A DNA stretch of 64,000 nucleotides from Rhodohalobacter mucosus (lineage in GTDB: Bacteria > Bacteroidota > Rhodothermia > Balneolales > Balneolaceae). The number at the start of each line of letters is the position of its first letter. Position 1 is the first letter of the stretch. Location of the stretch: assembly GCF_003150675.1 (NCBI RefSeq), contig NZ_QGGB01000010.1, forward strand, positions 230,157-294,156. Reading direction: 5' to 3'. Shown piece after piece: positions 38,404-46,555 of the stretch. The position numbers were made by a program, and so were the translations under genes. Below the pieces are notes generated by a model. That model made no database searches. It had not been told where the DNA came from and saw only the letters and a list, made by a program, of their open reading frames with translations.

Positions 38404-39393
38404 ATGAAAGATTTTACAAGAGAAATAGAACCCATTTTAAATCTCAATTCGGACCGATCACATGCCTGGGACGATCGTACACGAGGGAGGGCACCACACA
38501 AACCGTTTCTACTATTAAGTATACTCGATGGCATTGATCAGGGATGGATAACTGACAACAGAATTGAATTAAGCCGAGAACTTATAGATACTTTCTTTCT
38601 ATACTGGAACGCAACAATGGGAACGGATAAGGTTACAACGATTGCCCTTCCGTTCTTTCATATGAAAAGTGAGCCGTTTTGGGAGCTGAAATACCGGGAA
38701 GGCGAAAAAGAGTACACGTACTCGCCATCTTTAGGCAGCCTGCAGTCGAGAGTTGAGTATGCAATACTCAAACCTGACCTGTACCGGCTAATGGATATGA
38801 TGTGGGAGCGGAATGCATTGCGCCAGCTTTTAGCCGGACACTATTTTGATGATGATACAGCCGGACATGTGCTTAAAGTCGCTTCACTAAATTTTGAGGC
38901 GAGGCAATACGCCGTTTTGACAGCAAACATGGCAGCCGATCCGTTTATTGCGGATCACAGTAAAAATGTTGAAAGGAAACGTAAGGTGCAGTTTAAGCAG
39001 GTCCGTGAAACTGGGTTTTCGATTACAGTCAGAAAGAATTATGAGAATGCATGCGCGTTTTGCCGTTCGCGCGTAGAAACACCTGGCGGTCAAACCCTTG
39101 TAGAGGGTGCCCATATCATACCTTGGAGTGAGAGCAACAACGATGACCCCCGGAACGGACTTTCGCTTTGTAGGTCGCATCACTGGATGTTCGATAATAT
39201 GATGATTACCGTACGGGATGATTACACGATACGAATTTCATCATGGCTCGAGAAAAACCGCAATAGAGTGGAAGAGACTCTAAAACTGAAAAACTGTAAA
39301 ATTCTGCTTCCTGTTCAGGAAATGTTCTTCCCACACAGAGTAGCACTTCTGCATCATAATGAGCGGTTCGAAGTCTTTCACAAAAAAAATTAA
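38404..39393 (+). CDS. HNH endonuclease with SBD-like N-terminal domain (type IV restriction-like)
   Basis: A 329-residue nuclease. The C-terminal HNH domain reads ACAFCRSRV, then EGAHIIPWSESNNDDPRNGLSLCRSHHWMFD, with the zinc-binding Cys pairs and the catalytic His of AHI. The N-terminal part (RAPHKPFLLLSILDGI, IALPFFHMKSEPFWELK) resembles the sulfur-binding domain of ScoMcrA-type enzymes, which cut phosphorothioate-modified DNA. That domain call is from memory of the pattern and is moderate. It is the first gene of a packed seven-gene operon; its stop overlaps the ATG of the HIT gene by one base. In that setting it is a likely effector against modified foreign DNA. Confidence 0.82.
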   Translation: MKDFTREIEPILNLNSDRSHAWDDRTRGRAPHKPFLLLSILDGIDQGWITDNRIELSRELIDTFFLYWNATMGTDKVTTIALPFFHMKSEPFWELKYREGEKEYTYSPSLGSLQSRVEYAILKPDLYRLMDMMWERNALRQLLAGHYFDDDTAGHVLKVASLNFEARQYAVLTANMAADPFIADHSKNVERKRKVQFKQVRETGFSITVRKNYENACAFCRSRVETPGGQTLVEGAHIIPWSESNNDDPRNGLSLCRSHHWMFDNMMITVRDDYTIRISSWLEKNRNRVEETLKLKNCKILLPVQEMFFPHRVALLHHNERFEVFHKKN

Positions 39394-39773
39394 TGAACCA
39401 ATCGATGAGAAGCGTATTCACCGAAATATTGCACGATCAATGGTTACACCGCAGCACTCTATTTTTCATTGTGCCCGATAAATACCCAGTTAGCCCTGGA
39501 CATCTGCTCATCATTTCAAGACGGGACTGCACAAACTTTTTTGATCTGACCAAGGAGGAGCAAGCAGAATTGCCATCACTCATCCTGAAAGCGAAAGAGT
39601 TGATTGAACAAACCCACTCCCCCGACGGCTACAATATCGGCATGAACTGCGGCGAAGCGGCCGGACAGACCGTGTTTCATTTTCACTGCCATGTGATACC
39701 GAGGTATGAGGGGGATATGGATGATCCGAGAGGTGGGGTTAGGCATTCGGTGAAAGGAAAAGGATTTTATTGA
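39393..39773 (+). CDS. HIT-family hydrolase in a defence operon
   Basis: A 126-residue histidine-triad protein with the motif HFHCHVIPRY near the C-terminus, preceded by GYNIGMNCGEAAGQTV. HIT proteins hydrolyse or transfer nucleotides (Ap4A, AMP-lysine, other nucleoside phosphoramidates). Its start overlaps the HNH stop (TAATG) and Vsr begins two bases after its own stop, so it is tied by translation to restriction genes. A HIT protein is not a standard restriction-modification component. It could be a passenger or could process a nucleotide by-product or signal. Confidence 0.88.
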   Translation: MNQSMRSVFTEILHDQWLHRSTLFFIVPDKYPVSPGHLLIISRRDCTNFFDLTKEEQAELPSLILKAKELIEQTHSPDGYNIGMNCGEAAGQTVFHFHCHVIPRYEGDMDDPRGGVRHSVKGKGFY

Positions 39774-39774
39774 T

Positions 39775-40179
39775 ATGGCAGACGTACACGAACCGAAAAC
39801 TCGCAGCTACAACATGAGTCAGATTTCGGGCAAAGATACCAAGCCTGAAATGATTGTTAGGAAATTTCTGCACTCAAACGGGTTCAGGTACAGCTTGCAC
39901 AGAAAAGATTTACCCGGCAAGCCTGATCTGGTGTTGCCAAAGTATAATTCTGTTATCTTTGTGCACGGTTGCTTCTGGCATGCTCATGAAGGGTGTAAAT
40001 ATTTTAAGATACCTGAAACTCGAACAGAGTGGTGGAAAGAAAAGCTCCACAAGAATAAGGAACGTGATAAAAAACACATTCAGGAACTGGAAGAAATGGG
40101 TTGGAATGTAATTGTCGTTTGGGAATGTGAAACAAAAGAGCCTAACAATCTTAAAAATTTAATATTATCAATTATATAG
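39775..40179 (+). CDS. vsr: Very short patch repair endonuclease Vsr
   Basis: A 134-residue Vsr nuclease that nicks DNA next to T:G mismatches formed by deamination of 5-methylcytosine. The family pattern is complete: SYNMSQISGKDTKPEM, FRYSLHRKDLPGKPDLV (catalytic Asp), VIFVHGCFWHAHEGC (His and zinc ligands), ETRTEWWKEKLHKN and MGWNVIVVWECE. It is placed directly before the cytosine methyltransferase, the usual partner that makes such repair necessary. It is part of the seven-gene operon. Confidence 0.95.
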   Translation: MADVHEPKTRSYNMSQISGKDTKPEMIVRKFLHSNGFRYSLHRKDLPGKPDLVLPKYNSVIFVHGCFWHAHEGCKYFKIPETRTEWWKEKLHKNKERDKKHIQELEEMGWNVIVVWECETKEPNNLKNLILSII

Positions 40180-40249
40180 TTTTTTCTGATTGATACTTCT
40201 ACGAAATATTACTTAATTATTTCAACTATCCTATTTAAAGAAATGCATC

Positions 40250-41275
40250 ATGAAAGCGGTAGATTTTTTTTGCGGGGCTGGAGGCGTTACATGTGGTTTT
40301 CGACAGGCAAATGTTGATGTGCTTGGGGGTATTGATGTCGATGACGTCTATAAAGATACTTATGAAAGGAATAATCCTGGCTCAAAGTTTATCCATAAAG
40401 ATATTTCTAAGCTTAGTTACGAAGAGTTACAAGAGCAAATTGCAATTGAGAAGGATGATGACAATTTAATCTTCATTGGGTGTAGTCCTTGTCAATACTA
40501 CACAAATCTCAAAACTGACAAGACTAAATCGAAGAATTCACGTCTACTTCTGAAAGATTTTCAAAAGTTTGTTGATTATTTCAATCCCGGATATATTTTC
40601 ATTGAAAATGTACCTGGGTTTGATAAAAGCAAAGACAGTCCTATTGCCAAATTCAAAGATTTTCTTAGCATAAAGAATTTTGTATTTGATGATAAGGTCA
40701 TAAATGCCAAATACTTTGGAGTACCTCAAAATAGGCGAAGGTATGTTCTGATAGCAACACGTATACAAACACAAATTTCAATTCCAGAAGGGGATAAGAA
40801 AAACCTTAAAACTGTCGAAGATGCAATTGGTAATTATGATGAATTTCCTCCGGTAGAAGCTGGTCATATTGATAAAACAGTTTTCATGCACACTGTTGCA
40901 GGTTTAACAGATATAAATCTCAAGAGAATTAAAAAAGTTAGTAAGGACGGTGGCAATCGACTTGATTTTTCCGATGATGTAAATCTGCAATTGGATTGTT
41001 ATAAAAACCATAGTGGACATACGGATGTTTATGGCCGTATGAGTTGGGATAAACCTGCCCCGGCCATAACAACCAAATTTCGATATACATCAAGCGGGAG
41101 ATATGGTCATCCAGAACAAGACAGAGCTATATCTATTCGTGAAGGAGCTACCCTTCAATCGTTTCCAAAAGGATATGTTTTTTATGCTAATAGCCTTTCT
41201 GCTATAGGCAAAATGATAGGAAATGCTGTTCCACCAAAACTTGCTGAAGAAGTTGCCACAGTAATCACAGATTAA
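40250..41275 (+). CDS. DNA (cytosine-5)-methyltransferase
   Basis: A 341-residue C5 methyltransferase. Motif I is VDFFCGAGGVTCGF (3-16), motif IV is GCSPCQYYTNL with the catalytic Cys, motif VI is ENVPG, motif VIII is PQNRRRYVLIA, and motifs IX/X are at the C-terminus (AIGKMIGNAVPPKLA). The target-recognition stretch lies between about 180 and 270 and cannot be translated into a site. It protects host DNA and, with Vsr, is followed by ATPase and nuclease genes instead of a conventional type II endonuclease. The DNA is visibly more AT-rich than the flanking genome, suggesting acquisition. Confidence 0.94.
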   Translation: MKAVDFFCGAGGVTCGFRQANVDVLGGIDVDDVYKDTYERNNPGSKFIHKDISKLSYEELQEQIAIEKDDDNLIFIGCSPCQYYTNLKTDKTKSKNSRLLLKDFQKFVDYFNPGYIFIENVPGFDKSKDSPIAKFKDFLSIKNFVFDDKVINAKYFGVPQNRRRYVLIATRIQTQISIPEGDKKNLKTVEDAIGNYDEFPPVEAGHIDKTVFMHTVAGLTDINLKRIKKVSKDGGNRLDFSDDVNLQLDCYKNHSGHTDVYGRMSWDKPAPAITTKFRYTSSGRYGHPEQDRAISIREGATLQSFPKGYVFYANSLSAIGKMIGNAVPPKLAEEVATVITD

Positions 41276-41286
41276 ATATCATTCAT

Positions 41287-42909
41287 ATGGCTGAAAAGAA
41301 AGAGCTCTTGATGAGTTTTGATCCTCATACAATAGAGCATTTGGGGGTTAAGATGTATTCAAACTTACCTAATGCTTTAGCAGAACTGATTGCAAACGCA
41401 TACGATGCAGATGCTGAGACAGTTATTATTAATTTATATGATGATGAACAGGGTAAAAGAATACAAGTAACCGATGATGGATTCGGTATGTCTTTTGAGG
41501 ATCTAAATGATAAATTTTTGAGAATAGGTAGAAAAAGAAGACAAGAGGGTGATCGAAAAAGTCCAAGTGGAAAAAGAAAAGTAACTGGTAGAAAAGGTCT
41601 GGGAAAATTAGCCTTTTTTGGTTTAGCAGAAACAATTGAAATTGAAACTATTACGAAAGATTCAGCAGAGCAGGTTAATTTCACATTAAGTTGGAATGAG
41701 TTAATAGGTACCGAAGGTTCAGATTATAAACCAGAATTTAAAATTGTTGAGACTCATGAAAAGAATCATGGTACAGAAATCTTATTGAAAGATCTGAAAC
41801 GTAAATCTGCATTCGACAAAGAAGGATTGGCAGTAAGTCTGTCAAAGCTTTTTAATCTGTTTGATAATACATTTCAAGTTTATCTGTCCCTAAATAATGA
41901 TGAACCAATACAAATTGATGAAAAATTAAAGTTCAAAAATATTGAACCTCAATTCGAGTGGGAATTTCCTAAGTTTCTAGATAATGTTGCGGCGGAATAT
42001 GATCATTCTAAATTGATTAATGGTAAAATTTTATCAACTGAAAAACCTCTCAAGCCTGGTTTAAGAGGTATTACTTTGTTTGCAAATGGCAGGCTTATAA
42101 ACGCCCCTGAATTTTTTGGTGTCTCTGAATCAAGTCATGGTTACTCTTACTTTACTGGTTGGCTGGAAGTTGATTACGTTGATGATTGGGAAGAAGATGT
42201 AATCTCTACAGATAGACAATCTTTAAGTTGGGATCTTCCAAAAACAGAAGAGCTCAGAAAATATCTCAGACAGATAATGTTTGAGATAGAAAGAAACTGG
42301 AGAGAAAAACGAAAAGAGGTTCGTAGAGAAAAAGTTCAAGAGAAGACAGAATTGAACATTCAAGACTGGTTTGAAAAACTGCCTGTTGAAATTCGTTCAA
42401 GAGTTGCTCCTATAATTGATAGGTTAGAAGACTCTGAGTTACAGGACTCAGAACAAGCTGAGGTGGTAAAAAATTTACATGAAATCGCTCCAGAGTATCC
42501 TTACTATCACTGGAGACATTTACATCCTGCAATCCATGAAGTTGCTAAAGATGATTATGAGAAAGAAGATTATCTGAGAGCTGCAATTGAGGCTCTTAAG
42601 CAGCTTGAAGAACTTGTAAAACAAAAAAGCGGAATAAACAATAGAACTGGTTTCAATTTAATGGAAACTGTATTTGGATCCGACAATTCCGTTTTATTAC
42701 TTACTGAAAATACCACAAGATCCGAGAAAAATATTGAAAATGGTCAAGAGTCATTGTCAAAAGGAATTATGATGGGGTTTAGAAATCCCGCTTCTCATGA
42801 TTTTAAAAAAGATATCTTTCCGAAAATATTCAATGATCGTGATTGTTTAGATCTATTGAGTTTAACATCTTATCTAATTCATAAAGTGGATCAATCTAGT
42901 AGAAGATAA
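41287..42909 (+). CDS. GHKL ATPase (paraMORC-like) fused to a TIGR02391 domain
   Basis: A 540-residue protein with an Hsp90/MutL/MORC-type ATPase. The N-box is in LAELIANAYDADAE (Glu33, Asn37, Asp40), the G1 box is DDGFGMSF (63-70) and the G2 box is GRKGLGKLAFFG (101-112). A transducer-like region follows. The last 140 residues (HLHPAIHEVAKDDY, AAIEALKQLEELVKQKSG, then GIMMGFRNPASHD) match the TIGR02391 (Ymh) domain. MORC and paraMORC ATPases are known in restriction-modification operons, where they are thought to remodel or clamp DNA. The gene is 11 bp after the methyltransferase and 25 bp before an OLD-like ATPase. Confidence 0.85.
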   Translation: MAEKKELLMSFDPHTIEHLGVKMYSNLPNALAELIANAYDADAETVIINLYDDEQGKRIQVTDDGFGMSFEDLNDKFLRIGRKRRQEGDRKSPSGKRKVTGRKGLGKLAFFGLAETIEIETITKDSAEQVNFTLSWNELIGTEGSDYKPEFKIVETHEKNHGTEILLKDLKRKSAFDKEGLAVSLSKLFNLFDNTFQVYLSLNNDEPIQIDEKLKFKNIEPQFEWEFPKFLDNVAAEYDHSKLINGKILSTEKPLKPGLRGITLFANGRLINAPEFFGVSESSHGYSYFTGWLEVDYVDDWEEDVISTDRQSLSWDLPKTEELRKYLRQIMFEIERNWREKRKEVRREKVQEKTELNIQDWFEKLPVEIRSRVAPIIDRLEDSELQDSEQAEVVKNLHEIAPEYPYYHWRHLHPAIHEVAKDDYEKEDYLRAAIEALKQLEELVKQKSGINNRTGFNLMETVFGSDNSVLLLTENTTRSEKNIENGQESLSKGIMMGFRNPASHDFKKDIFPKIFNDRDCLDLLSLTSYLIHKVDQSSRR

Positions 42910-42934
42910 TAAAATAGATGAGTTTTAAACCATA

Positions 42935-44734
42935 ATGAATTTAGAACTTTCTGATTTACTACAATCCTTAAATGCTATAAACGCTAATCATCAGCTTAAA
43001 AACTATATTGATCTTATTCAATTTCCTTTCTACCGGAATCTTGAACTCAACAGCAGAATAAATTTTGATTTTCCTTTTACCGTATTTGTTGGACCAAATG
43101 GATCAGGTAAAAGTTCTACACTTCATGCTTTATATGGTGCTCCAGAAGGACAGACTCCGTATGACTTTTGGTTTGATACTGCAGTAGATCCTATTAAATA
43201 TTATAGTGACGAAAAGAAGCGTCATAGCTTTTTCTATTCTTATAAAGATCAAAATGGTGCTAATCTAGAAGTTGTTAAAGCAAGAATTAGAAGGAGTGGA
43301 AATCCAAATTATTGGGAAACAAGCCGGCCGCTAAAATGGGCGGGAATGAGACCGATTCCAGATGATGAAGATCGGGAACGGAATCCACCAATCAAGAAGA
43401 ATGTAATTTATCTTGATTTCAGATCAGAACTAAGTGCGTTTGATAAATATTTTTACTTTCGTGAACCGACACACCTTAAATCAAGAAATAAACAAGAATA
43501 TCTAAGAAGAAAGTCAAAGCAATTACAAAAGGTTTTTTTAGGTACTACACAAATTGTTCATGGACCCCATCAAAGTTGGCAAAACAAAACACTAAAAAAT
43601 TTAACAGAAGAAGAAATTAAGGCAATTTCATTCATCTTAGGTAGAGAATATGTTAGTGGTAAAATTGTAGAGCATAAGTTTTTTACAGACTGGGGATTTT
43701 CGGTCAAATTTAAAACAAATCTCGCATCATATTCCGAAGCTTTTGCAGGTAGTGGAGAAGTGGCAATAGTAAAATTAATTACAGAAATAAATGAGGCACC
43801 CAACTATTCGCTAATTTTACTGGATGAACCGGAGGTTTCATTACACCCTGGAGCACAGCATCGACTTAAATTATATTTATTGGATCAAATTAAAAGAAAG
43901 AAACATCAAATTATTCTTTCAACTCATTCACCAACTCTGATAGAAGATCTGCCAAAAGAAGCGATTAAGGTATTTTATCAAAATCTTTCTTCAGGTAGAT
44001 TTAAGATTGATCAAGACCGAACGTACAAAGAAGCTTTCTATCATTTAGAATTGCCAAATCCTGAGAAATATGAAATAATTGTTGAAGATGTTTTATCTAA
44101 AAAAATTCTGGAAGCAGTGATACAAAGTCTGGGCCACGGAGCTGTTTCAACAATAGAAGTCAAATTTTTTCCTGGAGGAAGCTCGATTATTAAAACCGAC
44201 TTTCTAAAGGTATATAGTCAAAATGATAATACTACACGGTTTATTGTATTAGATGGAGATGAAAAGAAAGTTGATCGACATGTTAACCCAGATAGTTTAA
44301 CTGATGCTGAAAAAACGGAAGAAATTCTAAGCGAGCTCATAAAATCTCAGACTGGGATAAAAATCTCATTTCATCCTAATAGCTATGATGAAGGAGGGCA
44401 GGTTGAAGGAAAAATTGATCTAATGCTTCGTTACTTGAAATACTATAATGAATGTGTCTATTACCTACCAGCCCAACAGCCAGAGGAGATTATCTGGAAT
44501 AGAGATTATGCTGAAAGCATTTTAGGTGTCCGTGATGATAAAGAAGAAGTCTGGGATGAAGTTGAAAGCGAAGAAAATTTTAAATCGAAATTTTATATCC
44601 TAAAAAAGGCTTTATTTGATACAGATGAGAAAATTGACAATCTATATTCTATGTTTATAAAGCAATGGGTCAATAAAAAAGATGACAATTTTGAGAGCAT
44701 CGTTAATTTGATTAATCGCATAAGAAATCACTAA
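42935..44734 (+). CDS. OLD-like AAA/ABC ATPase with TOPRIM-type C-terminal domain
   Basis: A 599-residue protein. The Walker A GPNGSGKS is at 53-60, an ABC-type signature region lies near SYSEAFAGSGEVA, and Walker B is LILLDEPEVSLHPG with Asp297-Glu298. A switch His follows in STHSPT. Beyond about residue 375, IIVEDVLSKKIL (Glu384, Asp385) and VLDGDEKK (Asp440, Asp442) look like the acidic residues of a TOPRIM fold, as in OLD nucleases such as GajA. The predicted role is ATP-dependent DNA sensing and cutting. Its stop overlaps the start of the next gene by one base (TAATG). Confidence 0.82.
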   Translation: MNLELSDLLQSLNAINANHQLKNYIDLIQFPFYRNLELNSRINFDFPFTVFVGPNGSGKSSTLHALYGAPEGQTPYDFWFDTAVDPIKYYSDEKKRHSFFYSYKDQNGANLEVVKARIRRSGNPNYWETSRPLKWAGMRPIPDDEDRERNPPIKKNVIYLDFRSELSAFDKYFYFREPTHLKSRNKQEYLRRKSKQLQKVFLGTTQIVHGPHQSWQNKTLKNLTEEEIKAISFILGREYVSGKIVEHKFFTDWGFSVKFKTNLASYSEAFAGSGEVAIVKLITEINEAPNYSLILLDEPEVSLHPGAQHRLKLYLLDQIKRKKHQIILSTHSPTLIEDLPKEAIKVFYQNLSSGRFKIDQDRTYKEAFYHLELPNPEKYEIIVEDVLSKKILEAVIQSLGHGAVSTIEVKFFPGGSSIIKTDFLKVYSQNDNTTRFIVLDGDEKKVDRHVNPDSLTDAEKTEEILSELIKSQTGIKISFHPNSYDEGGQVEGKIDLMLRYLKYYNECVYYLPAQQPEEIIWNRDYAESILGVRDDKEEVWDEVESEENFKSKFYILKKALFDTDEKIDNLYSMFIKQWVNKKDDNFESIVNLINRIRNH

Positions 44735-45570
44735 TGGCTGAGGATTGGACAAGAAATGAAGTAATTGCCATAGTAAGCGACTATTATGACATGCTCAAAA
44801 AGGAGTTGTCTGGAATAGATTATGTCAAAGCACAGCATCGCAGAAATGTTGTAAAATTACTAAATGACAGATCTGAAGGATCCATTGAATTCAAACATCA
44901 AAATATAAGTGCTGTTCTCATCGAAATGGGCCTGCCTTATATCCCAGGTTACAAACCTCGGGGTAATTATCAGCAGTTGTTAAAAGAAGAAGTAGAAAAT
45001 TACTTGAGTCTACACCCAGAATTGGATGAGGTGATTGGAAATTTTTTGAATGCCGATCTGAAACTTCCACAACTCGATGCTTTTCTAAACAGTGAAGTAG
45101 AAGTTCCGAAATTCGAAATCAAAGTAGATGAACCGTTTCTCAGCTACACTGGTAGGTTGGAACGGAATTATTACAAACAAGAGCTTAAAAATAAAAAATT
45201 AGGATTGCTAGGCGAAGAATTTGTCATCAACTATGAGAAACAAAGACTAATCAATCTCGGGATGAAATCTTATTCCAATAAAATCGAGCACATTTCTCAA
45301 ACAGATGGTGATTCTGCTGGATTTGATATTCTATCATTCAGTGAAGACGGAAAAGAAAAATTCATTGAAGTTAAAACAACTCAAATGGGTAAAGATGCCC
45401 CTTTTTACTTTACCCGTAATGAGTTCAGTTTTTCTAAATCAAACGCTGATAAATACAGTCTTTACAGGCTATTCAATTTCAGGAAAGATCCTAAATTTTA
45501 TCAGCTTAAAGGTTCTTTGAAAGAAACCAGTTACAACTTGCCTACAGAGTATTTGGGTTGGCCGAAGTGA
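44734..45570 (+). CDS. DUF3883 PD-(D/E)XK-like nuclease, last gene of the defence operon
   Basis: A 278-residue protein. The N-terminal half has a conserved segment (QHRRNVVKLLNDRSEGSIEF, NISAVLIEMGLPYIPGYKP) that often accompanies restriction-type nucleases. The C-terminal half is a DUF3883 domain with GLLGEEFVINYE (Glu161), GFDILSF (Asp198) and FIEVKTT (Glu212, Lys214), a complete PD-(D/E)XK-like set. It is translationally coupled to the OLD-like ATPase and closes the operon. Base composition returns to normal just after it. Confidence 0.82.
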   Translation: MAEDWTRNEVIAIVSDYYDMLKKELSGIDYVKAQHRRNVVKLLNDRSEGSIEFKHQNISAVLIEMGLPYIPGYKPRGNYQQLLKEEVENYLSLHPELDEVIGNFLNADLKLPQLDAFLNSEVEVPKFEIKVDEPFLSYTGRLERNYYKQELKNKKLGLLGEEFVINYEKQRLINLGMKSYSNKIEHISQTDGDSAGFDILSFSEDGKEKFIEVKTTQMGKDAPFYFTRNEFSFSKSNADKYSLYRLFNFRKDPKFYQLKGSLKETSYNLPTEYLGWPK

Positions 45571-45900
45571 ATGCGATGTAATATTTGATAACAATTATTT
45601 AATTAGTAGAGATCTGCTTAAGCAAAACTTTATGTGATTTAGCCACAAAGTTTCTTACAAGTTGTCGACCCCATATTATTTGCTTACCCAAGCATCAAGA
45701 AGTCCGCCCTATTCATTAAGCGGATTGCCAACCGACCAAAACTCGGGCACTGTGACCAAATCAATGCGGGGGAGGAAATGTTCAACCGCACAATCGTCCC
45801 CCCGAATTTCGGGGCAATGACCAAATATGGAATATGCCTTTCACCATTTTGCAGGATCCATTAAACAATTATTCCTATACCACCTCAAAAGTCAACCAAA
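45571..45900. other. Downstream border of the defence island
   Basis: The first 80 bp are AT-rich like the operon, then composition changes to the host type near 45660. Short words AACCGACC and CCGCACAATC (45725-45810) begin the family that continues at 46.2 kb. No tRNA or clear attachment site is seen. Confidence 0.5.
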
Positions 45901-46239
45901 TTGGGAAACCTTACCCTGAATGACGAACAGCTTAGTCGGCTTAACAGCTCCTATGCCCAGGCCGGCGTCAAGTGGCTGGCCATGTTTGGCGGCCTGTGGG
46001 CCGAGGTGCTTGAAATGAAGAACGGCCTGCTGGTGCTCTCAATTACCTGGCCCAAACACGCTGTTCAAACCGGCTATCGGCATGAGAAAATCGGGCTGCT
46101 GCTTCGGATCCTCTTCCGGTGTCGTGCATCCTCCGACTATGATCTGCTCAATGGCCTGAGGCGGGTCTACATCCTTTCCTCCATTGACAACAGCGGCGGG
46201 GGAAAATATTCAACCGCACAACCGACCAATGTTCAATGA
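45901..46239 (+). CDS. Possible hypothetical gene, doubtful
   Basis: A 112-codon frame opens with TTG and reads LNDEQLSRLNSSYAQAGVKW, then LAMFGGLWAEVLEMKNGLLVLSI. Its codon use looks like that of the host genes, not like the AT-rich operon. The last 15 codons run into a repeat (STAQPTNVQ from the AACCGACC word). It could be a short gene or the remnant of a larger one. No family is recognised. Confidence 0.3.
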   Translation: MGNLTLNDEQLSRLNSSYAQAGVKWLAMFGGLWAEVLEMKNGLLVLSITWPKHAVQTGYRHEKIGLLLRILFRCRASSDYDLLNGLRRVYILSSIDNSGGGKYSTAQPTNVQ

Positions 46240-46555
46240 CCAGTGGGGGAAACGGCGGCTATTTTTGCTGTTCCTGGTTCGGTTGATTTGCCACGGAGAG
46301 AAGAGTGTGAAATGTTCAACCGCTCAACAGATCAATGTTCAATGACCAATGGGAGAGCCGGCGGCTATTATTGCTGTTCCTGGTTCGGTTGACTTGCCAC
46401 GGAAGGACGGGGGGAACAGGGGGGAATGATCAACCGCTCAACCGAGCAACTGATCAATTACCAAGCGGGGAAGCAGTCAGCTTTCAGCTATTTCCATGGT
46501 AATGGATTGGTTTATTTGCCACGGAAGCACGGAGGAAAATTCGACTTGAGTATTG
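46209..46555. repeat. Three tandem copies of a roughly 110-bp unit
   Basis: Each unit starts with CAACCGC words and a CAATGTTCAATGACCA phrase. It continues with a GGCGGCTATT segment, GCTGTTCCTGGTTCGGTTGA and a CCACGGA end. Units begin near 46209, 46314 and 46431; the third is diverged. Confidence 0.8.

Noticed and set aside
38404..45570. Assignment of the operon to Gabija, Septu, DISARM, BREX, PARIS or Zorya
   Set aside because: The defining partners (UvrD-like helicase, PtuB-type pair, DrmA/B, PglZ, DUF4435, ZorA/B) are absent. Only single domains are shared.
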